Assembly (NCBI RefSeq): GCF_004210305.1
Contig: NZ_SCFB01000004.1
Coordinates: 313,554-373,660, forward strand
Length of the DNA: 60,107 nt
Source of the DNA: Candidatus Finniella inopinata
GTDB lineage: Bacteria; Pseudomonadota; Alphaproteobacteria; Paracaedibacterales; CAIULA01
Direction of reading: 5' to 3'
The notes below the pieces were generated by a model that saw only the letters and a program-made list of their open reading frames with translations, was not told the origin of the DNA and searched no databases. A program made the translations under genes and the position numbers. Shown piece after piece: positions 25,840 through 33,842 of the stretch (the first letter of the stretch is position 1; each line of letters begins with the position of its first letter).

Positions 25840-26762
25840 TAGACAATCTCCTTCCAGCAGGTGTTCTGCCAGTCACAAAAACGACAATAAAAAGAATCAG
25901 GATCCTGGGAGATACGGGGCAAGGTTTCTCCAGCTTGGGTGGCCCGTAGAATATGAACAGCTCGATCGCTGGCCGTTTGAGCCAGCGCAGCGTCAAAAGG
26001 CACGAACTCATGGTAGATTTCTGAGGTATCCTTATTCACCGCCGTTAAAAGAGCTGGGTTCTGCGAAACGCCCGGGATCAGTTCTTCCATATAGGCTTGA
26101 TACAAAGCGATTTGAACGGCGTAGACAGGCTTAGAAACCTTTACCCCTTTGTCGACCAGGTGTTTCCAGGATTTGGCATTCAAGGACTTGCATTCCCAAA
26201 TGGCAGGCACTTTGATCGCTGGCTCTAGACTTTCTGGAACCTGCCACATAATTCCATCCACATGCCCTTGTAGCTGTCCTTGTGCAGCCGAGAAGCCATA
26301 AACCTCTCCCGTGGCAGGATCATGTGTGTCAATGACAAAACCAGCGCCCTGCAACCACTGCCACGTCCTCTTTTCAAGCATATGGCCCATCTCAAAGATC
26401 CGTAATGTTTGGCCTGTAAAGGGCTTATCACGAGATGTTTGGGTGTAGTCATATTGCAAAGCCCGAGCACAAGGCTCTCCTAATCGCGATGCTCCCAGAT
26501 AGTCACGACCGAGTTTTAAGGCATGGTCTTGTTGCAAAGCGTCGTCAATCAGCTTGTTAATTGTGTCGCTGGGCGTGTCTCCCGTTGACGAAACGGCATT
26601 AAAATCATGGGTAACAGGCATACAAAGACAATCCTTAGGTTCGAGTTGGGGGGAGGCATTCTTGAAGAGGTCCTCCTGATAAAAATCAGTCGTTCCTTGG
26701 ATCAGCGTTAACGCGAATTCCAAGGCTATCTGTGTTTTGTTAGGGATTTTGTGGGGCATCAT
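25839..26762 (-). CDS. Cas4/RecB-like exonuclease with presumed Fe-S cluster
   Basis: This 307-residue PD-(D/E)XK nuclease has D169 in GHVDG, E190 and K192 in IWECKS, the metal-binding core. Four cysteines fit the Cas4/AddB-type 4Fe-4S arrangement: C98 in GEPCARAL and C293, C296, C302 at the C-terminus (YCRFC, then NTCW). Such phage exonucleases resect DNA ends for a single-strand annealing system, here with the Sak4-like ATPase. No CRISPR array is in the window, so it is a phage recombination enzyme. The start follows GGAGG. Confidence 0.85.
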   Translation of the reverse strand: MMPHKIPNKTQIALEFALTLIQGTTDFYQEDLFKNASPQLEPKDCLCMPVTHDFNAVSSTGDTPSDTINKLIDDALQQDHALKLGRDYLGASRLGEPCARALQYDYTQTSRDKPFTGQTLRIFEMGHMLEKRTWQWLQGAGFVIDTHDPATGEVYGFSAAQGQLQGHVDGIMWQVPESLEPAIKVPAIWECKSLNAKSWKHLVDKGVKVSKPVYAVQIALYQAYMEELIPGVSQNPALLTAVNKDTSEIYHEFVPFDAALAQTASDRAVHILRATQAGETLPRISQDPDSFYCRFCDWQNTCWKEIV

Positions 26763-28468
26763 AACGAACCTCCTTGGGTTAGGACCGTTTCGATTTCGTC
26801 GTTCTTGCGTTTTAGGGTTATCAATAGGGCTGCTTGATAACGGGTCATGTCGTAGTCGTTATCGTGCTCAGGCAAATGCCGAAGTTGGTTGGGTGTAGGA
26901 GGAAGAGTTAACCAACTTCTCGTTTTATGAGCACGATCATCGGTTTCTTGTTGGTCCATCCAATCATCGGCCGCGGCTAAACAACTCATTTTGTCTCCTG
27001 TGGTCAAAAGATAGGTTTTTTCTTTATGAAGACCCCCAATCGCATGCCACTGGCCGTCTCTAAACACCACACGGCTCCAGGCCTCAAGGCCACCTGCCAT
27101 CAAGGTTTGTTGATCATCGTCCAAAGAAATCCATGAAAACGCAGACTGTTCTAAGAGAGTGACTTCCCTCATACTAAATTCGTCTGCCTTTAAAGAGCCT
27201 TCCTGATGCTCTTTCGGTTCAGGTTCCGGGGCTTTATAACCACATTTAGGACATTCCGGCTCAAGAGAAACAACCCGCTCCTTACATTCAGGACAAACTT
27301 GGGGAAAATGTCTCTGATAGGCGGCTTCTTTCTCTTCCTCTGTTTGGCGATCTTCCAAGATAACCGTTTGTTCGAGCTTGCCATGGATCAGCGTGGCATT
27401 GCCAAAATCCAAGACTATACAATCGGTTTTCTGAACCCCCGGATACTCTTCAGGGTTAACAGGACGAAGACCTCGACCCACCATTTGGATAAAAGTGGCC
27501 TGATGGGCACAAGGGCGAAGCAACACGATACAAGACGTCGGTGGATGGTCCCAGCCTTCGGTTAAGATCGAGACATTCACAATGACTTGGGCTTGTCCGC
27601 TGGTATAGAGGCGTAGAGCTTCCTCACGTTCGTCTTTATCCATTTTCCCATGGATGAGCACAGTTTTAATATGTGCTCGGGTAAAGGCGTGATAGATATG
27701 CAAGGCATGATCCACGGTTGAGCAAAACACTACGGTTTGCCGATCGCCAGCTTTCTTTTTCCAGTGAGCCACCACAGCCTTATTCTGAGGTTTGGTGTCC
27801 ATAAGCCCAGCCGCGGCAACCATATCAAACTCACCATCTTCGACTTTCTTGACGTCTTGGAATTTTTCCAAAGCGTCTTGGTCCATCACAAAGGTTCGAG
27901 GTCTGACCAGGTCTCCAGAATCCATAAGATCCTTAAAGAAGATTTGGTCACAGACATTGTTGAATAACGTTCCTAAACCCCTTTTGTCACCTCGGTTAGG
28001 GGTCGCGGTGACACCCAACAGTTTTATGTTAGGGTTTAAAGATTTGGCATAGTCCACGACACGAACATACGTATCAGCCCGCGCATGGTGAGCTTCATCA
28101 ATAACCAACAAATCCAAGGGCGGCATGGTTATCAAATTCTTATACCGAGACAAGGTTTGAACCATGGCAAAGGTGGTGTCCCCTTGCCATGATTTTTCCC
28201 AAGCATTAAAAATACTGGTGGAGAGATGAGGATTGACCCGACAAAACTTATCTTGGTTTTGTAAAATTAATTCATGCCGGTGGGCAATCACACAGGTCTT
28301 AACCCAATCGGTTTTAGCCGTTGTGGATTTGCATAACGCTCCAATCGCAGCTGACAACATGATCGTCTTTCCAGCCCCTGTGGGAGCAACGGCCAGCGTG
28401 TTACCATGCGTTTGTAAAGCTTCAACAGCCCGATCCACCAATTCTTTTTGCCTGGGTCTGAGTAACAT
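26759..28468 (-). CDS. SF2 (DEAD/DEAH-type) helicase with zinc ribbon
   Basis: This 569-residue helicase has Walker A APTGAGKT (28-35), DEAH in LLVIDEAHHARADT, a TATPNRGD motif III, and VGRGLRPVN as motif VI, so it resembles the type III restriction-subunit/UvsW-like group. A Cys4 zinc ribbon (CPEC and CPKC, about 395-412) is inserted near the end. It overlaps the next gene by 4 bp and is part of the early operon. The role is probably in replication-linked remodelling of branched DNA. No methylase or specificity gene lies near, so I do not call it restriction. Confidence 0.88.
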   Translation of the reverse strand: MLLRPRQKELVDRAVEALQTHGNTLAVAPTGAGKTIMLSAAIGALCKSTTAKTDWVKTCVIAHRHELILQNQDKFCRVNPHLSTSIFNAWEKSWQGDTTFAMVQTLSRYKNLITMPPLDLLVIDEAHHARADTYVRVVDYAKSLNPNIKLLGVTATPNRGDKRGLGTLFNNVCDQIFFKDLMDSGDLVRPRTFVMDQDALEKFQDVKKVEDGEFDMVAAAGLMDTKPQNKAVVAHWKKKAGDRQTVVFCSTVDHALHIYHAFTRAHIKTVLIHGKMDKDEREEALRLYTSGQAQVIVNVSILTEGWDHPPTSCIVLLRPCAHQATFIQMVGRGLRPVNPEEYPGVQKTDCIVLDFGNATLIHGKLEQTVILEDRQTEEEKEAAYQRHFPQVCPECKERVVSLEPECPKCGYKAPEPEPKEHQEGSLKADEFSMREVTLLEQSAFSWISLDDDQQTLMAGGLEAWSRVVFRDGQWHAIGGLHKEKTYLLTTGDKMSCLAAADDWMDQQETDDRAHKTRSWLTLPPTPNQLRHLPEHDNDYDMTRYQAALLITLKRKNDEIETVLTQGGSL

Positions 28469-28483
28469 CGTCTCAACCCCTCC

Positions 28484-29089
28484 TTACCGAGCCCAAGAGG
28501 CTGTTGAGGATGACGTCCCGGCATAATAGCCTGAGTCATGACCCGCATAATCCTTTTGGTCTTTGGTCACGGCCGCCTTGATCACATTGCGAAGCTCATC
28601 GGTATCTTTGTCTTTCTCCACATCAATGCGGGCCACAAACTCAATGCCATTCAAATCGCCAAAACCCTTAATCTTTCTGGCAGCTTTAGCGCCTATGGAC
28701 TCATCCTTGGAAGAAAACCCTCGAGCGGAATCTAAAATCCCTCGAATCATTGAGCGTCCCATGGTGGCCCAGACATCGCTCTTGGGGCTGTGCAGACCAA
28801 TAAACCCCCAGATTCTTTGACCGTAATACTCTCCTTGTTCTAAAACGCTGTATTCACACGATAGGTAAATAGAACCGGTGTTTGGATTAAGGGTTGCCCA
28901 GCCACCAGTATAGTTTCTCTGAGGATCATCATATCCCCCAGGTCTAATAGTCATGATGACCCGAGCTACAGTTCCTTTGGGAATGACATCAAAGACGCCT
29001 TGGGGTTTGGCATCGTTATAATCCAGGCCATTATGATCAAGGCCATTATAGGTATGGGACATGTTCGTCGTATTGTTATAAGTCATCAT
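28484..29089 (-). CDS. DUF669-like single-strand-DNA-binding candidate
   Basis: This is a 201-residue protein, beta-rich in the first half (VFDVIPKGTVARVIMTIRPG, and then GSIYLSCEYSVLE), with a Ser/Gly-rich disordered C-terminus ending in SSSTASWAR. It lies between a Sak4-like ATPase and a helicase, where many phages encode DUF669 or other SSB-type proteins. AAGGAG with 5-bp spacing precedes the ATG pair at 29089/29086. The DNA-binding role is inferred from layout. Confidence 0.6.
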   Translation of the reverse strand: MMTYNNTTNMSHTYNGLDHNGLDYNDAKPQGVFDVIPKGTVARVIMTIRPGGYDDPQRNYTGGWATLNPNTGSIYLSCEYSVLEQGEYYGQRIWGFIGLHSPKSDVWATMGRSMIRGILDSARGFSSKDESIGAKAARKIKGFGDLNGIEFVARIDVEKDKDTDELRNVIKAAVTKDQKDYAGHDSGYYAGTSSSTASWAR

Positions 29090-29965
29090 TTATGCTCCTT
29101 GTTGGTGGGGTTTAGAAGGTTGTGGAATCGGAAAGGTTAGGGTTGCGGATCGATTGGTGAGGGGTTTGCGAATCTTCTCCATGAGTCTCCCCAAATGGGG
29201 TTCTTCCAGAAGCTCTAGGCGTCCCGATCGATCCTTGGCGGGATAGCCGTAGGGATTTAAGGTTTGGCAGACAAACACGCGATAGAACTTGCTGTCTTTG
29301 ATCCCTTCGGTCGCTGTGACGTCAGCCATGGTGATGACTTGATCCACAATACCGGGTAACTCTAAGCCCGTTTTGCTGCCCTCAATCTGGGGCTGATAAA
29401 GGCGGCGGTTAAAGTCATCCGTCTTTTCATCCAAAATGCCGACAAACCAAACGTTCTTATTACGGGTATGTTGGAGATGAGTCAGCCAGGCGATCATTTC
29501 TTGCCCCTGCAAACCGTAGGCTCCTCGGGTATCCGGTTTACCATTTTTTTCGCTAAACGCTTGGGGTTCACCCTTGCACCATTGAAAGCACAGACGCGCT
29601 GCCACAGTGATGGAGTCGATAAACACAGTGTCGTAACGGTTCAAAGACTCAGGGTTGCCAAAGAGCTCACAAACTCCATCAAAGTGCTTTTGGCTATAGG
29701 GTTGCTCATCCCGTAAAGAGGGATTGGGACCGCCTATAAACACGGCATAGTCACGGCACTCTGTCCAGGTTCGAGGGCGTAAGGTATGGCCTTTCCACCC
29801 TTCTACAGCTAGATCACCCGCCTCTAAATCAACAAAGAGGGTTTTCTCCTGGGGTAGTGTCCATAACAATGTTGTCTTGCCAATGCCGGATTTGCCAAAG
29901 ATACAGCCTTTGATCCCGCGTTGTTCTGCTAGGCGTTGATCAGCCGATAAAATAGGTAACGTCAT
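29090..29965 (-). CDS. Sak4-like RecA-fold ATPase (AAA_24)
   Basis: This 291-residue P-loop ATPase has Walker A GKSGIGKT (24-31), the LFVDLEAGD word after the first strand, and Walker B DTVFIDSIT. This matches the AAA_24 group of phage proteins including Sak4-type annealing ATPases. With the Cas4-like nuclease and SSB candidate it forms a compact phage recombination module. It starts after GGAAGGAAAC. A function as a strand-annealing or loading ATPase is a family inference. Confidence 0.78.
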   Translation of the reverse strand: MTLPILSADQRLAEQRGIKGCIFGKSGIGKTTLLWTLPQEKTLFVDLEAGDLAVEGWKGHTLRPRTWTECRDYAVFIGGPNPSLRDEQPYSQKHFDGVCELFGNPESLNRYDTVFIDSITVAARLCFQWCKGEPQAFSEKNGKPDTRGAYGLQGQEMIAWLTHLQHTRNKNVWFVGILDEKTDDFNRRLYQPQIEGSKTGLELPGIVDQVITMADVTATEGIKDSKFYRVFVCQTLNPYGYPAKDRSGRLELLEEPHLGRLMEKIRKPLTNRSATLTFPIPQPSKPHQQGA

Positions 29966-29968
29966 GAT

Positions 29969-30178
29969 TTAGTTTCCTTCCTCTTCCGATTCTGCAAAGA
30001 CGTCTCCAATGCCCATAAAACACATCGGAAAAAGGCCTGTGTCCGTCATAAACATGTCCATCTCTTTTTGATCAAGCCCGAATAATTTCTTCAAATTCTT
30101 GGAAAGCAGAACCTCAAAGGCGGGTTCATCATCATCTACGCAAAGGAAGGGATAGGGGTGTTGGCTTGGTAGAGTCAT
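29969..30178 (-). CDS. Small acidic phage protein
   Basis: This 69-residue acidic protein (VDDDEPAFEVLLSKNLKKLF, ending AESEEEGN) has a good AAAGGAC site before the ATG. It is three bases from its neighbour downstream and is part of the early operon. No domain is recognised. It resembles the small acidic host-take-over or tail-assembly proteins of phages only by composition. Confidence 0.55.
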   Translation of the reverse strand: MTLPSQHPYPFLCVDDDEPAFEVLLSKNLKKLFGLDQKEMDMFMTDTGLFPMCFMGIGDVFAESEEEGN

Positions 30179-30181
30179 TGT

Positions 30182-30382
30182 TTAGTGTCCTTTCATATTT
30201 AAAGTGTGGGCCAGTTTGTGAATCCCTTCGAGCCAGCGGCTCAGGGCTTCGGTTCTTGTCATCAGGCTTTGGATTTTGAGAGCATCCATCTCCATGATGT
30301 CTTTCACCGATGTGTGATAAAGAGTTTTAAAAAAACTCAGGTCATCATGCTCAAGGGTTGGTTTTTTAAGATGCAGCGACAT
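30182..30382 (-). CDS. Small helical phage protein
   Basis: This 66-residue protein is predicted helical (MEMDALKIQSLMTRTEALSR). AAGGAATA precedes the ATG. Part of the early operon. No recognised family. Confidence 0.5.
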   Translation of the reverse strand: MSLHLKKPTLEHDDLSFFKTLYHTSVKDIMEMDALKIQSLMTRTEALSRWLEGIHKLAHTLNMKGH

Positions 30383-30396
30383 AAAGTATTCCTTAT

Positions 30397-30699
30397 CTAG
30401 CGGCGGTTATTAAAAGCAGGCATTAAGGGGCCTTCTTCAGAGGTCGATTGACGCGCTCTATCCTTCATGTAGGCCTGTATATCACTTCGGGCATACCGAA
30501 GCGTCCGATGACCAAAAACAATGAATTTAGGACCCACGCCAGCACATCGATAGGCGCTTAAGGTGCTAGGAGCAACGCCTAAAAGACCGCTCAGTTCCTG
30601 GGTGGTGTAATAGAATTCCTCGTCCCCTGCTTCTAATTCTGGAGCGACCCGTGTCTTAGAAGTCAGACCGTCTGCGTTGATAAATTTTTTTGCCATCAT
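30397..30699 (-). CDS. AlpA/excisionase-type helix-turn-helix protein
   Basis: This 100-residue protein has an HTH_17-like domain: YYTTQELSGLLGVAPSTLSAYR followed by GPKFIVFGHRTLRYARSDIQ, the usual winged MerR/excisionase form. It starts after GAAAGGAT and leads the minus-strand early operon. It could regulate early transcription or act as an excisionase. The CGTCATGACG array starts about 90 bp upstream of it, which suggests it is controlled there or binds there. Inferred. Confidence 0.72.
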   Translation of the reverse strand: MMAKKFINADGLTSKTRVAPELEAGDEEFYYTTQELSGLLGVAPSTLSAYRCAGVGPKFIVFGHRTLRYARSDIQAYMKDRARQSTSEEGPLMPAFNNRR

Positions 30700-30890
30700 G
30701 GATATCCTTTCTCAATTAAAAGCCCGCAAAGGCTGGTTGATGGGTTTATGAAAGCCTTAAAAAACACAAAAAGAAACTTTTGCGTTCCATGACGATAAAA
30801 AAATTGCAGCCTCATTCGTCATGACGAAAATGAAAAATCCTCTCCAAAATGGAGGCGTCGTCATGACGGTCACTGCCAAAAAAATCTTAA

Positions 30891-30936
30891 CGTCATGAAA
30901 CGCGAGGTGTTGACATTGATTTTAGAATATTATAAG
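30891..30936 (+). promoter_or_regulatory. Putative promoter downstream of a CGTCATGA site (1)
   Basis: CGTCATGAAACGCGAGGTG is followed by TTGACA (30910-30915) and TATAAG/TATTAT near 30928-30936. The 19-bp distance from site to TTGACA is the same in the second copy at 31398. No protein gene of good size lies downstream on this strand. Spacing of the -10 is shorter than ideal (12 or 15 bp). Confidence 0.4.
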
Positions 30937-31397
30937 GAAGCTTTGACCTTTGGTTTCGACCCTCATAGCACCTAAAATGCAATGATTCTGCGGGCTTCAA
31001 TACCGAAGGAGTCAGAGAAAATTGAACAAACTTTGGGCTATTCTTAGAGAGAGAAAAAGAACGTCATGACGATAAAGATTTCTAGATCACGGCCGTCATG
31101 ACGCGGAGACAAAAATGACCATAAATGAAGATGACCGTCATGACTCACCCCATCTCAAAATGGTTGATCGTCATGGAACGAAGCATCTTGACTATTGCGT
31201 GAAGATAATGTAAGCAACATCCTCATTGAAATATTTTTCCATTTTCTCTCCTCTTGAGCCTTTTAAGACAAAAAACCAAAACATAAGGTAATCTGCGGTT
31301 TTGAGAGCAAAACAGCGCCGTTCAAATTCAGATCAATTAAGTTAATTTCTTTGTAAAAAAATGCACGTCATGACGCGGAAGATGAAAATATTTTTTA

Positions 31398-31445
31398 CGT
31401 CATGAAACGCAGGGTATTGACATTTGAGAAGAAAAAGAATAGGAA
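31398..31445 (+). promoter_or_regulatory. Putative promoter downstream of a CGTCATGA site (2)
   Basis: CGTCATGAAACGCAGGGTA is followed by TTGACA (31417-31422) with a poor -10 (TAGGAA at 31440, 17-bp spacing). Near-copy of the element at 30891. Confidence 0.35.
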
Positions 31446-31595
31446 CTTTTGCCAACCCACCCCAAACCCTCAGCTTTACCCCCCAGAAACATTAGGAACG
31501 TGGCCAAAAAACAAGGAATGTCATGGACGATGACAAAAAAGCCGTTAGGACGGCTTTACATCCTAACGACATTGCTGATAGTAATAATAAGCTTG

Positions 31596-32312
31596 TTATG
31601 TAATCGCCTGTCTTACTGCTTGTGGGACAGGCAACTTTAGAGAGTGGGCTTCTAGGCCAATCAAACTCGATCCAGTTTTAGTCTCAACAAGAGATTCTCT
31701 CAACATGAAAAATTTCCAAAGAAGATTCTGCTCATTGAGACTAAGAGTAGGATATAAAGGTTTAATAATATCCCTGTAGAACTCCTTAACCGTAATATCA
31801 GGGGTCAAACGATAGTTTCGTCTTTTCATGTCCTTATACATCACATCAAATTTAAGGGCAAAGTCATTGAGCGTGAAATCTTCTGCAAACAAGGATACCC
31901 TTTTATTGGAAAGGCACGAGATAAAATTCGCGCTCACGCATAAAACGCTCATAGGTTTATACTCGGCATTAAATCGCTGACCATCATTCCTATAGAATTC
32001 CATGCGCTTGCCAAAAAATTGAGGCCATGTAAGCTGAATCACTTCGTCGCCTGATTGTTTGAAAATAATCTCATAAAGATGGATATCGTCCTTATGAGCG
32101 AGGCATAACCTCTCAAACCTTAAAATAGCTTCTTGAATATAATAATAGTAGAGGTCATACCCAACCTCATCAGCACCCACATCCAAAATATAATGACGTT
32201 TTTTTTGAAAAAACCAATAGATTTTGGATTCTTCTTCTCCATACAAGTCATATAAGACTTTTCTAAAACAATCAGTAAATCGAAGCTTGCCGATAGGACT
32301 TAATACACACAT
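31596..32312 (-). CDS. Unknown protein at the prophage boundary
   Basis: This is a 238-residue protein with no domain I recognise. It is Phe/Tyr-rich, with charged helices (YDLYYYYIQEAILRFERLCL, KFDVMYKDMKRRNYRLTP). There is no signal peptide and no clear membrane segment. It lies alone, between the CGTCATGACG array and tRNA-Thr, on the same strand as the phage genes. It could be a phage early or cargo gene. Length and base composition make it a likely real gene, function open. From 32313 to 32754 I see no gene. Confidence 0.6.
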   Translation of the reverse strand: MCVLSPIGKLRFTDCFRKVLYDLYGEEESKIYWFFQKKRHYILDVGADEVGYDLYYYYIQEAILRFERLCLAHKDDIHLYEIIFKQSGDEVIQLTWPQFFGKRMEFYRNDGQRFNAEYKPMSVLCVSANFISCLSNKRVSLFAEDFTLNDFALKFDVMYKDMKRRNYRLTPDITVKEFYRDIIKPLYPTLSLNEQNLLWKFFMLRESLVETKTGSSLIGLEAHSLKLPVPQAVRQAIT

Positions 32313-32754
32313 AAAATGAATCCTCTCATAACAGTTAACTTAGACGTTAATTTTTCTTATAAATCTTCTAAAACGAAAAGAGGCTCAAAGCCTGTCCGGG
32401 AAAAGAAGAAGATGGAGAATGAGAGGTCTTGAAGGATAAAAATAGGACTCAAAAGATTCAATAGGACCCTTGGGATTTTCCCTTTTTTTGTTATTTCCAT
32501 AGCTGGCATTTTGTTATTTATCATCATGATTTGCATCCTCAAGATTTAAATAAAATTTTATTAAGTTGGGATGCTTTTTTAATGGATAACGGCCAGAAAT
32601 GATATGGGTAATTTTTACGCAAGGAATTTTTACATATGAAGGGGTCACATTCTACTAAGAAAGTTTGTTCTGTGCTAAATAAGACAGGCGGTAGAACTGT
32701 GGAAGAATGAGATTTTTTAGTACTCGGTAAAATCTCTGAAACCCTTGGAAAGAA

Positions 32755-32830
32755 TGGTGCCGGCTGCAGGATTCGAACTCGCGACCTACTGATTACAAAT
32801 CAGTTGCTCTACCAACTGAGCTAAGCCGGC
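32755..32830 (-). tRNA. tRNA-Thr (anticodon TGT)
   Basis: The minus strand folds into a full cloverleaf: acceptor stem GCCGGCT/AGCCGGC, D-arm, anticodon stem ACTGA/TCAGT with loop TTTGTAA, T-arm GCGAG/CCTGC-type with TTCGAAT, and encoded CCA at the 3' end (positions 32755-32757). It lies just beyond the prophage, with its 3' end toward the phage, the usual orientation for a tRNA used as attachment site. Confidence 0.95.
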
Positions 32831-33011
32831 ATCATATGAACATTATTAACTATTTTTTTAGGCAAAGTCTAGTCAATTTCACAAGCTAACAAAAAAATAT
32901 AAAAACCAAAAAATTGTTGTCAAGTGGTGTTTGCAAACCTACCCTTTTATGGCATTGACCACAACATGATGATTGGTTAGTTTAAGCTAAAATCTTAAAT
33001 AATTGGTCGCC

Positions 33012-33707
33012 ATGTTTACTAAACTGTATAAACTTAGCTTTTTTGTTTTTATTTTTGTAGCGGCCGTAACTGGGTCCGCCTATGCTCGCTTCCAGGGATT
33101 ATATCTTGGCGGCAACTTAGGGGCCGTACTTTTAAAAGGTAAACACGTCTACACCAATGCAACCCCTCAGCAAGGTTCTGTGGAACTTAGCAACCTGTCT
33201 TACATTGCGGGTTTGCAAGGTGGATATATGCATTATCTGGCGGATTCAAAATTTGTTTTGGGCGGCGAACTTGGTTTTAGCATCACAGGGTTGAATGCTA
33301 CCAAAACCCTAAGGGTTGAGGGAGGTCCCGTAGAAGGTCAGGTTAGCATTCGAGAGCCTTATAAGTATAGTTTTGCCATCTTTGCAGGAATGGCGCTGAA
33401 TCCAAAAGTGCTTGTCTATGCAAAACTTGGCATTGAAAAGAATAAATTCACACTAAAATATTCCAACTTGACGTTTCAAACCCCCGGCTATCAGACATAT
33501 TCTGTTTCGCTGGTCGGCTTTGCACCCGGGGCGGGAGCTTACTATAAACTAAGCCAGAATCTTCTTATTGGTGGAGAATACAATTATTCATTCATCAAAA
33601 AAGTGCAGCCACGTATGGATACTTCACCTGTAAACGGAGCTAATCGCGGTTATTCAATTAGCCCCATTCAACACCGGTTACTGGTAAAGATCATACGGAT
33701 CTTTTGA
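33012..33707 (+). CDS. Outer-membrane beta-barrel protein
   Basis: About 231 residues from ATG 33012 (a TTG three codons upstream is in frame). A signal peptide (MFTKLYKLSFFVFIFVAAVT) ends near AYA, then FQGLYLGGNLGA starts the barrel. Strand-like words (GGYMHYLADSKFVLGGELGF, VLVYAKLGIEKNKF) and a terminal LLVKIIRIF fit an eight-strand OmpA-like or Opa-like surface protein. It shares its first strand with the IS-disrupted protein at 337-1082, so the two are paralogues. A surface-contact role is likely; nothing more can be read. Confidence 0.82.
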   Translation: MFTKLYKLSFFVFIFVAAVTGSAYARFQGLYLGGNLGAVLLKGKHVYTNATPQQGSVELSNLSYIAGLQGGYMHYLADSKFVLGGELGFSITGLNATKTLRVEGGPVEGQVSIREPYKYSFAIFAGMALNPKVLVYAKLGIEKNKFTLKYSNLTFQTPGYQTYSVSLVGFAPGAGAYYKLSQNLLIGGEYNYSFIKKVQPRMDTSPVNGANRGYSISPIQHRLLVKIIRIF

Positions 33708-33842
33708 TTTTTTTGAGGCAGACGAGTTGAGACAAAATTCCTGATTGCAACTTACCTTAAGATAAGGTTTACTAAAATACCTTACGTTAATGAATTTTTA
33801 ACGTTTTAGACAGATTTTAGAACTGACTTTTAAGGAGTCTTC

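Larger units (their letters stand above)
30787..31527. repeat. CGTCATGACG repeat array
   Basis: Five perfect copies of the 10-bp palindrome CGTCATGACG lie at 30817, 30859, 31062, 31094 and 31366, and partial ones (8 or more bases matching) at 30787, 30891, 31136, 31169, 31398 and 31519. The region is otherwise without supported genes. Spacing is irregular. It could be an operator region or origin. Confidence 0.85.

Noticed and set aside
25839..26762. Cas4-like nuclease as a sign of a CRISPR system
   Set aside because: No repeat-spacer array and no other cas genes exist in the window, and the neighbours are phage replication genes.
26759..28468. SF2 helicase as a restriction enzyme subunit
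   Set aside because: No methylase or specificity gene lies nearby, and it overlaps phage early genes.
31449..31640. A 63-codon plus-strand frame with a hydrophobic segment after the CGTCATGACG array
   Set aside because: It starts with TTG without ribosome binding site and overlaps the end of the minus-strand gene at 31596. Nothing supports it.
32357..32542. A 61-codon minus-strand frame with a hydrophobic middle
   Set aside because: AT-rich intergenic DNA with no start signal; the hydrophobic residues follow from the base composition.
23535..32640. GGAATTTTTTAC-like words near 23548 and 32620 as att sites
   Set aside because: The match is short and AT-rich, and one copy lies inside the phage.
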